A DNA stretch of 13,751 nt from SIG622 sp045600125 (GTDB lineage: Bacteria > Bacillota > Clostridia > Oscillospirales > CAG-382), in assembly GCA_045600125.1 (NCBI GenBank), contig JAZRXH010000164.1:1-13751 (forward strand), read 5' to 3'. The notes beneath the pieces are model-generated. The model did not search any database and was not told where the DNA came from. It worked only from the letters and a program-made list of their open reading frames with translations. Both the position numbers and the translations under genes were made by a program. Below, piece after piece: positions 4,522 through 10,901 of this stretch; position 1 is the stretch's first letter, and every line of letters starts with the position of its first letter.

Positions 4522-5205
4522 TTGAAAAGAACACCGCTTTCATCCAGGACTCTTCCGGGGTATTCCCACGGAGAAGAGATTTTCAACATGGTAACGCACA
4601 TCGTGGGAGGCGCCCTCGGCGCTGCGATCTTTGCGCTGTGTGTGACCTTTTCGTTTCTGCATAAGGATCCGTACGCCGTGGTGAGCTCGTTCCTTTACGG
4701 CTTCTCCACCGTTGTACTCTACACCATATCGGGTATTTATCACGGCCTATTGCCGGAGCACGACAGCGCCAAAAAGGTGATGCAGATCATCGACCACTGC
4801 TCGATCTTTTTCGTCATCGCCGGAACGTATACCCCCATTGCGCTCTGCTCCCTCCGTCGGCAGAATACCGCCGTGGGATGGGTGGTATTCGGCTTCATCT
4901 GGGCGCTGGCGGCGCTCGGCATCACCCTGAACGGCATCGACCTGAAAGCCTATAAGCGATTCTCCATGATCTGCTACCTCGCCATGGGCTGGTGCGCCGT
5001 CCTCACTCTGAAGCTGCTTCTCGCCGACATCGGATTTTCCGGCTTTCTCTTCCTTCTCCTCGGAGGCGTGGCTTTCTCGGTCGGCGCCGTCCTCTACGTC
5101 CTCGGCGGAAAGAAAAAGATCGAATATATCCACTCGGTCTTCCATATCTTCGTCGTCCTCGGCAGCGTGCTCCAGTTCTTCTGCATTTTCTTTTACGTGA
5201 TCTGA
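4522..5205 (+). CDS. Hemolysin III / PAQR-family membrane protein (227 aa)
   Basis: An integral membrane protein with about seven hydrophobic helices between residues 25 and 227. It carries the metal-site residues of the hemolysin III/PAQR superfamily: Ser70 and His74 in SGIYH, Asp91 in IIDHCS, and His204 and His208 in HSVFH, plus the family motifs EIFNMVTHIVGG near the N-terminus and IAGTYTP after the Asp. In bacteria these proteins (YqfA-like) are poorly characterised; the hemolysin name comes from one Bacillus cereus member, and haemolysis should not be assumed. Start: TTG 4522 has AGGAGG 6 nt upstream; the upstream GTG 4495 lies before this site and has none. It is in operon with the TetR regulator 65 bp upstream, which likely controls it. 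The next gene has its own promoter at 5265. Confidence 0.92.
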   Translation: MKRTPLSSRTLPGYSHGEEIFNMVTHIVGGALGAAIFALCVTFSFLHKDPYAVVSSFLYGFSTVVLYTISGIYHGLLPEHDSAKKVMQIIDHCSIFFVIAGTYTPIALCSLRRQNTAVGWVVFGFIWALAALGITLNGIDLKAYKRFSMICYLAMGWCAVLTLKLLLADIGFSGFLFLLLGGVAFSVGAVLYVLGGKKKIEYIHSVFHIFVVLGSVLQFFCIFFYVI

Positions 5206-5264
5206 TATGTAAGCGGGGACACCCCGGAGCTTTGCACGGAGGTCGGATATATTTTCCTTCCCCC

Positions 5265-5293
5265 TTGCAATTCCGCACCCTGTATGCTATAAT
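5265..5293 (+). promoter_or_regulatory. Promoter of the beta-helix gene
   Basis: TTGCAA (5265-5270), 17 bp, then a perfect TATAAT (5288-5293) with an extended -10 TG. It starts a ~90-nt leader before the ATG at 5384. Confidence 0.8.
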
Positions 5294-5383
5294 GACCGCA
5301 GGATCGGGGGCGGCTTTCCGGGATCCTTCAAAAAACAGACGACCCCGGCTCGAATAAAGCGAAACGAAAGGAACGATCGAAAT

Positions 5384-7006
5384 ATGGAGAAGATATTCAA
5401 GGTCGGCGAAGAGCCCGAAAGCGGCTGTACCTACAAGGCGGACAAAAAAGTGTACGACATTTACGCCTCCGATGCAGTGGAGGTATGCAGTCCGAGGTAT
5501 ATCAGCCTCCGGGCGAGATCCGACCCGCATTTTCTTGCCTTTGTTTACCTGAAAGATAAGAAGGATATCGTTCTGGACTTCGGCGGCGCCGATATCGTGC
5601 TGCACGGAAAGATCCAGCCCTTTCTTTTCGATCGCTGCGAAAACATCACGGTCAAAAACTGTAACGTCCGTTTTTCGAGACCGCCCTATACCGAGCTCGA
5701 CATCCTTGAAAGAGGCGACGGCTGTCTCCGTACCCGCCCCATCGCCGCCTGTCCCTGCCGGGTGGAGGAGGAAAACCTCATCCCCTATGCGGAGGAATGG
5801 GAATGCCGGACGCTGGACTTCCGGGGACATTTCTTCCAGGTGTACGACCCGAAGAATGCAGCGCCCTGCGGCTCCTTCCTCGGCGGCACGGGCAGTTTCA
5901 GACATTCCGACGACTTCCCCTTCCCCATCATAACCTTCAAAGCAAAGCAGGACGGCGAGGATATCCTTCTTTACGGCGACGCACCGGAGTACTGTCTTCC
6001 CGGCAGAGTGCTGGAGATCGAGCACGAAAAGCGGGATCTTTCCTCGATCTGCGCCGTGGACTGCCGGGACGTCGGCGTAAAGAATTACCGGATCGTTTCG
6101 GGACTCGGCATGGGAATGTATTTCATAAGGACGCACAACATCACCCTCGACGGCTTCGCTCTGTACCGCGACGAAAAGTCGCCCTGCGTTATTTCCAACA
6201 GCGCCGACGCTCTCCACACCTTCGCCTGCTCGGGTAAATTTATCATCAGGAACAGTATTTTCGAGAACATGATGGACGATGCGCTGAACGTCCACAGCAA
6301 CTTCCACACGGTGAGAGAGGTGTCCGGCAATATTCTGATCGCCGACGTGGCGTCGGTGGAGCTTCAGGCGCAGATCTGCTTTGACGACGGCGATACCATA
6401 GCCGTCTACAACGGACCGACTATGGAGAAGACCGGCGAATACAGGATCCTCAAGGCGGAGGACGTGGAGAAGGGCGTGCGCCGTTTCATCCTCGACAGAC
6501 CCGCCGACTGCCACAAAAAGGGCGACCTTATCGAGAATATCTCCGCCAATACCGACCTTGAGATCACAAACTGCCGCTTCGGCAAGGCGAATACCCACCT
6601 GCGCTTCCAGACAAGAGGAAAGATCACGGTGCAAGGCTGCGTGTCCGAGCTTCCGTTCTGCCTTACCGGCGACGCTTCCTACTGGTTCGAGTCGGGACCC
6701 GTGCAGGATCTGACGGTGGAGAACTGCCGCTTCGTCGGCGACCGTGCCGCTTTGCGGATATGCAGTGAGGTCATGCCCACCGAAAAGGCGCCGTATTATC
6801 ACCGGAACATCCGCCTTATCGGCAACGAGTTCACGTCCCCCGTCCCCGTTTCCGGCGGCTATGCCGATCATATCGTCTTTACCGGCAATAAAAATACCGC
6901 CGGCGCCCCCATGCGCCTCGAGCTCACAAACTGCGGCGAGGTGACCGCCGATAACTGCGAGATCGTCCGCAAAACCGAGGTTAAGACGTCCCTTAAAGTC
7001 AACTGA
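5384..7006 (+). CDS. Right-handed beta-helix protein, GH110-like (540 aa)
   Basis: Likely a glycan-acting enzyme of the parallel beta-helix fold. Many short strand repeats are visible, such as ITVKNCNVRF, FIIRNSIFENM, LEITNCRF, ITVQGCV and LTVENCRFVG. Around residues 270-304 the sequence NSADALHTF ... NMMDDALNVHS resembles the Asp-rich region of GH110 alpha-1,3-galactosidases (DDA[IL]N[IV]H), with Asp298 and Asp299 as candidate active-site acids. This match is from memory and is not decisive; another beta-helix hydrolase or epimerase is possible. There is no signal peptide (it begins MEKIFKVGEEPESG), so it should act in the cytoplasm, unlike many characterised GH110 enzymes. The ATG at 5384 has AAAGGA about 11 nt upstream. 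It is a single gene with its own promoter; no sugar transporter genes are beside it. Structured repeats follow the stop immediately. Confidence 0.75.
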   Translation: MEKIFKVGEEPESGCTYKADKKVYDIYASDAVEVCSPRYISLRARSDPHFLAFVYLKDKKDIVLDFGGADIVLHGKIQPFLFDRCENITVKNCNVRFSRPPYTELDILERGDGCLRTRPIAACPCRVEEENLIPYAEEWECRTLDFRGHFFQVYDPKNAAPCGSFLGGTGSFRHSDDFPFPIITFKAKQDGEDILLYGDAPEYCLPGRVLEIEHEKRDLSSICAVDCRDVGVKNYRIVSGLGMGMYFIRTHNITLDGFALYRDEKSPCVISNSADALHTFACSGKFIIRNSIFENMMDDALNVHSNFHTVREVSGNILIADVASVELQAQICFDDGDTIAVYNGPTMEKTGEYRILKAEDVEKGVRRFILDRPADCHKKGDLIENISANTDLEITNCRFGKANTHLRFQTRGKITVQGCVSELPFCLTGDASYWFESGPVQDLTVENCRFVGDRAALRICSEVMPTEKAPYYHRNIRLIGNEFTSPVPVSGGYADHIVFTGNKNTAGAPMRLELTNCGEVTADNCEIVRKTEVKTSLKVN

Positions 7007-7013
7007 TTATGCG

Positions 7014-7060
7014 GGGCGGTGTGCCACCGCTTTTGTCTGCGGTGGGGTCTCGATTTGCCC
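7014..7060 (+). repeat. Structured repeat, partial copy R0
   Basis: The 3' half of the repeat family, with CCGC-TTTTGTCT-GCGG and GGTGGGGTCTCGA.TTGCCCGC. It is preceded by its own small hairpin GCGGTG-TGC-CACCGC (7016-7030). It begins right after the stop of the beta-helix gene. Confidence 0.6.
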
Positions 7061-7065
7061 GCGAT

Positions 7066-7175
7066 GAGCTTTGCCGCTTTGATATATGGCGGCAAAGCGG
7101 TATTATACTCGGGCATCTGCAACCTCGGTTTTATCCGAGGTGGGGTCTCGAGGTGCCCGCGGTGGCACACCGCCC
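7066..7175 (+). repeat. Structured repeat, copy R1
   Basis: Stem 1 is GCTTTGCCGC (7068-7077) with GCGGCAAAGC (7089-7098). Stem 2 is CGGGCA (7110-7115) with TGCCCG (7154-7159), enclosing CCTCGG-TTTTAT-CCGAGG. A tail hairpin GCGGTG-GCA-CACCGC (7159-7173) ends the unit. The same layout recurs at 7238, 7416 and 10708. Confidence 0.85.
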
Positions 7176-7237
7176 GATGAAGTCGGCGTTTGACCTCAGC
7201 GGACGGTGTGCACGAATCATTTATGCTGAAAACTTGC
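7176..7237 (+). other. Spacer with a decayed copy of the 10508 hairpin
   Basis: It contains GATGAAGTCGGCGTTTGAC, identical to part of the perfect hairpin at 10508-10540, but the second arm here (CTCAGCGG) no longer matches. No gene is seen. Confidence 0.5.
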
Positions 7238-7346
7238 TGAGTTTGACCGCTCGCATATATGGCGGTCAAACGGGACAACACTCGGGCATCTGCACTCCCG
7301 CTTTTACCTGCGGTGGGGTCTCGAGGTGCCCGCAGGGGCTCTGCCT
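7238..7346 (+). repeat. Structured repeat, copy R2 with compensatory changes
   Basis: Stem 1 is GTTTGACCGC (7241-7250) with GCGGTCAAAC (7262-7271). Both arms differ from R1, yet pairing is perfect. The ACTCGGGCATCTGCA segment, the GGTGGGGTCTCGAGGTGCCC segment and a weaker tail hairpin GCAG...CTGC are kept. Confidence 0.85.
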
Positions 7347-7360
7347 GTCGCTTCGCTCCA

Positions 7361-7388
7361 TGCTAAAGTTTTCTTCGAAAACTTTCAT
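7361..7388 (+). repeat. Hairpin AAAGTTTTC-TTC-GAAAACTTT, copy 1
   Basis: A perfect 9-bp stem in a segment of about 26 bp (from TGCTAAAG to CTTTCA) that occurs identically at 10581-10607, in the second intergenic cluster. Confidence 0.8.
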
Positions 7389-7415
7389 TTCGAGTGACTT
7401 TTGGAGATATTTTCC

Positions 7416-7548
7416 GAGCTTTGCCGCTTTGATATATGGCGGCAAAGCGGTATTATACTCGGGTATCTGCAACCTCGGTTTTATCCGAGGCGAGGTCTCG
7501 AGGTGCCCGCGGGGGCTTCCCCGCAGGGTCAGCGGGGACTCCCCGCTG
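7416..7548 (+). repeat. Structured repeat, copy R3 with two tail hairpins
   Basis: Nearly identical to R1 over 7418-7510 (stem 1 at 7418-7427/7439-7448). It ends in GCGGGG-GCTT-CCCCGC and then AGCGGGG-ACT-CCCCGCT. It stops about 20 bp before the promoter of the protease gene. Confidence 0.85.
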
Positions 7549-7567
7549 CCCGCAGGCAAAATGGCTA

Positions 7568-7596
7568 TTGCAAAAAAGAAACATATATGGTATAAT
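7568..7596 (+). promoter_or_regulatory. Promoter of the C11 protease gene
   Basis: TTGCAA (7568-7573), 17 bp, then a perfect TATAAT (7591-7596) with an extended -10 TG. It gives a ~125-nt leader with no clear terminator. The segment CCCCACAGCCGTGAC occurs in the leader (about 7656) and again just inside the gene (about 7748). Confidence 0.8.
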
Positions 7597-7729
7597 AACA
7601 GTGTGGAGGAGAATAGGGGCAGAACGGAGCTGCTTCCGCTGCCGTGGAAACGCTTCCCCACAGCCGTGACGAAAGAGTCGGTCATGGTTTGGCAAACAGC
7701 AAAAACAAGTACAGAATCGAGGTATTGCA

Positions 7730-10255
7730 ATGAACAGAGACCAAAGACCCCACAGCCGTGACAAAAAAGTAGGTCAGGGCTCCGCAGACGTGGGAAAGGG
7801 CAAGAAAGTCGACACCGGTAACCGCCCCGTCGGCATGGCAGGCGGCAGGAACGACAACGCCGCCAACAATCAGAACGGACGCCCCACAAGAGGCACCACC
7901 CAGCTCAGCCTCAAGAGCATCGTCATTCTCGCCATCGTCGTGATCGTCGGCTTTTCTCTTATGAAAAACTGCGGCGTGAACCCCTCCGACGTGGTTGACC
8001 CCTCCGGCTCGGGCTCTGTGGCAGATCTGATCGGATCGCTCACCGGCGGCTCAGGCTCCGGCACAACCTCCGGCATAAGCTCCGGAAACACCGGCACAAG
8101 CTCCGGCACGGGCAGCTCCCAGAGCACGACTCCCGACCTTTCGGTATCCTCCAAGGCAAGAGCCAAGAGAGTCACTCCCGTAGGCGGCGGCAGGGACGTC
8201 GTCACCGTCATGGTCTATATGTGCGGTACCGACCTTGAGTCGAAGTACGGCATGGCGACAAAAGACCTGGAGGAAATGAAAAATGCCAATATTTCCGACA
8301 ACGTGAATCTGATCATCTTCACCGGCGGCTGCAAGCAGTGGCATGACAGCTCCATTTCCAACTCGAAGAATCAGATCTTCAGGGTCGTACATAAGAAGCT
8401 CGAACCGGTCGTCAAGGACATGGGTACGGCTGCCATGACCGATCCCGCAAACCTGACGCAGTTCATCCGTTTCTGCAGCGAGAATTATCCCGCCGACAGA
8501 AATATGCTCATCATGTGGGACCACGGCGGCGGATCTCTCTCGGGCTACGGCTACGATGAGAAGAAGCCGGGTTCGTCCTCCATGACGCTCGCAAAGTTCG
8601 ACAAGGCTCTTGCCGACGCAGGCTGCACCTTTGACTGCATAGGCTTCGACGCCTGCCTTATGGCTACTCTCGAAACGGCTCTTGTCTGCAACAAGTACGC
8701 CGATTACATGCTCGCCTCCGAGGAAACCGAGCCCGGCACCGGCTGGTACTACACCGACTGGATCAACGCCCTTTCCGAGAACACCTCGGCGCCGACCATC
8801 GAGATCGCTTCGCAGGTCATCGACGACTTTATCTACTCCTCCCGCCGTGCTTCTCCCAACGCCAACGTCACCCTTTCGGTCGTTGACCTTGCCGAGCTTC
8901 AGGGCACCGTTCCGGACGCTCTGAGCAGCTTCGCAGCCTCCACCAACGAGCTTCTGCAGTCGGATGATTTCAAGCTGGTTTCCGATGCGAGAGCCGGCGT
9001 CCGTCAGTTCTCGAAGGAGAACAAGCTCAATCAGGTCGACCTTGTGGACCTTGCAGACCGCATCGGCACCAAGGAGTCGAAGGCTCTTGCCTCGGCGCTC
9101 AAGGGCTGTATCAAGTACAATAAGTCCACCATGTCCCGCTGCTACGGACTCAGCATTTTCTTCCCCTACGAGACCACCGGCAACGTGAAGAACGCCATCG
9201 CTTCCTACAATGCGCTCGGCATGGACGACGAATACACCAAGTGCATCCAGAATTTCGCCAGCATCGGATACGGCGGACAGATCGCCGGCTCCGCTTCCCA
9301 GACCGCTGACTTCGGCGGCGGCGACCTTCTCGGAAGCCTTCTGGAAGCGTATGCGGGAAGCGGCTCGTCCTCTTCTCCCGTAGGCTCGCTCCTCGGCAGC
9401 TTTATGGGCGGTTCCTCCTCTTCCGGTGCAGGCAGCCTTCTCGGCGGTCTTTTCGACGGCGGCTCGTCTTCTTCCGCCGGTGCGGCAGGCTTCAGCCTTG
9501 ATCCCTCGACGATCCTCGACCTCCTCGGCGGCTTCTCCGGACGCAGTATGCCCGAAGAATACGACTGGGTCGATACCGATCTCGTTGCCGACAGCGCCGA
9601 ATACATTTCCGAGAATATGCTGGATCCCGCGCGCCTTACCGCCACCGATAAAAACGGCAGAGACGTCCTTGCGCTGACCGACGATGAATGGGCGCTGATC
9701 GAAACGATCGAGCTGAACGTATTCGCCGACGACGGCGAGGGCTTCATCGACCTCGGTCTTGACAACACCTTTGATTACGATAACGACGGCGATCTGCGGC
9801 TCGAATACGACGGAACATGGCTTACGCTGAACGGCAACGTCTGCGGCTACTATCTCGTTTCGGATACCGAGCAGGACGACGGAAGCTGGGTAACGGTGGG
9901 ACGCATCCCCGCCCGCCTCAACGGCGAGCTTGTCAACCTCTGCGTGGTATTCGACAGCGAAAACTGCCCCGACGGCACCGTGACCGGCGCTTATCCTCTC
10001 TATGAGGACGAGGACGTAGAGGTCCTTGCCAAGGGCAATATCGAGGTCGTTCCCGGCGATACCGTCGAGCTTCTCTGCGACTACTACGATTATGACGGCG
10101 GTTATTCCGATTCCTACACCCTCGGTACGGAGTTCACCGTGCCCGAGGAAGGTCTCACGCTCGAAAACCTCCGGATCAACGCCGAAGGCATCAATGCGAC
10201 CTACCGCATCACCGATATCTACGGCAACTGCTTCTGGGTTCCCGTGAACTATTGA
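7730..10255 (+). CDS. Membrane-anchored clostripain-family (C11) cysteine protease (841 aa)
   Basis: Probably a cell-surface protease. Residues 1-61 are polar and basic, 62-78 form one membrane helix (SIVILAIVVIVGFSLM), so the N-terminus should be inside and the rest outside. A Gly/Ser/Thr linker runs to about 140. The C11 domain follows: VTVMVYMCGTDLES, the catalytic His265 in IMWDHGGGS and the catalytic Cys309 in GFDACLMATLE, with the usual ~45-residue spacing. Family members cut after Arg or Lys and often self-activate. After about residue 525 comes an unusual repeated low-complexity segment (GSLLG...GGSSSS three times), then a C-terminal domain of ~220 residues with acidic stretches (DYDNDGDLRLEYDG) that could bind calcium. 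The ATG at 7730 has GAGG 7 nt upstream. The gene is monocistronic: own promoter at 7568, terminator at 10309. Confidence 0.92.
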   Translation: MNRDQRPHSRDKKVGQGSADVGKGKKVDTGNRPVGMAGGRNDNAANNQNGRPTRGTTQLSLKSIVILAIVVIVGFSLMKNCGVNPSDVVDPSGSGSVADLIGSLTGGSGSGTTSGISSGNTGTSSGTGSSQSTTPDLSVSSKARAKRVTPVGGGRDVVTVMVYMCGTDLESKYGMATKDLEEMKNANISDNVNLIIFTGGCKQWHDSSISNSKNQIFRVVHKKLEPVVKDMGTAAMTDPANLTQFIRFCSENYPADRNMLIMWDHGGGSLSGYGYDEKKPGSSSMTLAKFDKALADAGCTFDCIGFDACLMATLETALVCNKYADYMLASEETEPGTGWYYTDWINALSENTSAPTIEIASQVIDDFIYSSRRASPNANVTLSVVDLAELQGTVPDALSSFAASTNELLQSDDFKLVSDARAGVRQFSKENKLNQVDLVDLADRIGTKESKALASALKGCIKYNKSTMSRCYGLSIFFPYETTGNVKNAIASYNALGMDDEYTKCIQNFASIGYGGQIAGSASQTADFGGGDLLGSLLEAYAGSGSSSSPVGSLLGSFMGGSSSSGAGSLLGGLFDGGSSSSAGAAGFSLDPSTILDLLGGFSGRSMPEEYDWVDTDLVADSAEYISENMLDPARLTATDKNGRDVLALTDDEWALIETIELNVFADDGEGFIDLGLDNTFDYDNDGDLRLEYDGTWLTLNGNVCGYYLVSDTEQDDGSWVTVGRIPARLNGELVNLCVVFDSENCPDGTVTGAYPLYEDEDVEVLAKGNIEVVPGDTVELLCDYYDYDGGYSDSYTLGTEFTVPEEGLTLENLRINAEGINATYRITDIYGNCFWVPVNY

Positions 10256-10308
10256 TCATCAGCGGCAAAGCCCAGCAAGATTTCAGCAAAAATAATTAGT
10301 TTCCACAG

Positions 10309-10348
10309 TCCGCAGAGGTCAAATACTGACCCCTGCGGATTTTGTTTT
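10309..10348 (+). terminator. Terminator of the C11 protease gene
   Basis: TCCGCAG and AGGTCA pair with TGACC and CTGCGGA around the loop AATAC (one A-C mismatch inside the stem), followed by TTTTGTTTT. Confidence 0.9.
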
Positions 10349-10373
10349 ATCTGCGACATGCCTTCCCCCTTCA

Positions 10374-10431
10374 GCCGAGGGCGGAAGCTCCTTCCCCAGA
10401 GGGGAAAGCTTTTATGCCATTCACCCTCGGC
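10374..10431. repeat. Nested inverted repeat
   Basis: GCCGAGGG (10374-10381) pairs with CCCTCGGC (10424-10431). Inside, AAGCT/AGCTT and TTCCCC-AGA-GGGGAA form a second stem. No T tract follows, so it is not a simple terminator. The remaining sequence 10432-10507 shows no gene. Confidence 0.65.
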
Positions 10432-10507
10432 GAGAGGCGAAGATAATGCCGACGAACGCAGTTCGCCCCTGCGGCCTGCACCGGTTTGACGAGGGCTAAA
10501 AATAAAT

Positions 10508-10675
10508 CTCCGATGAAGTCGGCGTTTGACTTCATCGGAGTAGTGCCTATCGCAAGCGCCTTCCTTGGCGCTTGCGACAGTGCTAAAGTTTTCTTCGAAA
10601 ACTTTCACTCAGAATAACTTTCGAGTGTACCTGAAACAAACATCCGATGCGGCGCTGCTTTCTCGCCGCATCGGA
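10508..10675. repeat. Array of four perfect hairpins with unrelated sequences
   Basis: In order: CTCCGATGAAGTC/GACTTCATCGGAG (10508-10540, 13 bp); TCGCAAGCGCC/GGCGCTTGCGA (10550-10577, 11 bp); AAAGTTTTC/GAAAACTTT (10585-10605, 9 bp); TCCGATGCGGCG/CGCCGCATCGGA (10643-10675, 12 bp). Loops are 3-9 nt. None has a T tract. The first and third have counterparts at 7176-7200 and 7361-7388. Confidence 0.85.
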
Positions 10676-10707
10676 CAGTAGTAACCAATCGTTTTTGCCG
10701 AACCCAT

Positions 10708-10813
10708 GAGCTTTGCCGCTTGAATATATGGCGGCAAAGCGGGGACAGTTCCGGGCATCTGCACTCCCGGCTTTATCCGAGGTGCATTCCCGAATTGGCG
10801 GCGGGGCCTCCCC
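10708..10813 (+). repeat. Structured repeat, copy R4
   Basis: Stem 1 is GCTTTGCCGC (10710-10719) with GCGGCAAAGC (10731-10740). The CGGGCATCTGCACTCCCGG and TTTATCCGAGGTGCATTCCC segments follow, and the tail hairpin is GCGGGG-CCT-CCCCGC (10801-10815). Confidence 0.8.
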
Positions 10814-10901
10814 GCGGCGGCAAAGCGGGATAATATTCGGGCATCTGCGCCCCCGATTTTATCCGAGGTGCATTCCCGAATTGGCGGCGGGGCATCCCCG
10901 C
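10814..10901 (+). repeat. Structured repeat, 5'-truncated copy R5
   Basis: It lacks the first arm of stem 1 and begins with GGCGGCAAAGCGGG. The outer stem is ATTCGGG (10835-10841) with CCCGAAT (10875-10881), a different pairing from R1 but still perfect. The tail hairpin GCGGGG-CAT-CCCCGC abuts the stop codon of the convergent gene at 10902. Confidence 0.8.

Noticed and set aside
5003..6871. 622-codon minus-strand frame opposite the hemolysin III and beta-helix genes
   Set aside because: Mirror frame of a GC-rich coding region; the plus strand has clear family motifs and ribosome binding sites.
7014..7548. CRISPR array
   Set aside because: The repeats are ~100 bp, contain several stems, are irregularly spaced and have no spacers or cas genes.
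7266..7889. Minus-strand frame over the repeats with the peptide ALPPYIKAAKL
   Set aside because: The peptide simply reflects the repeat sequence and recurs wherever the repeat occurs; no start signal.
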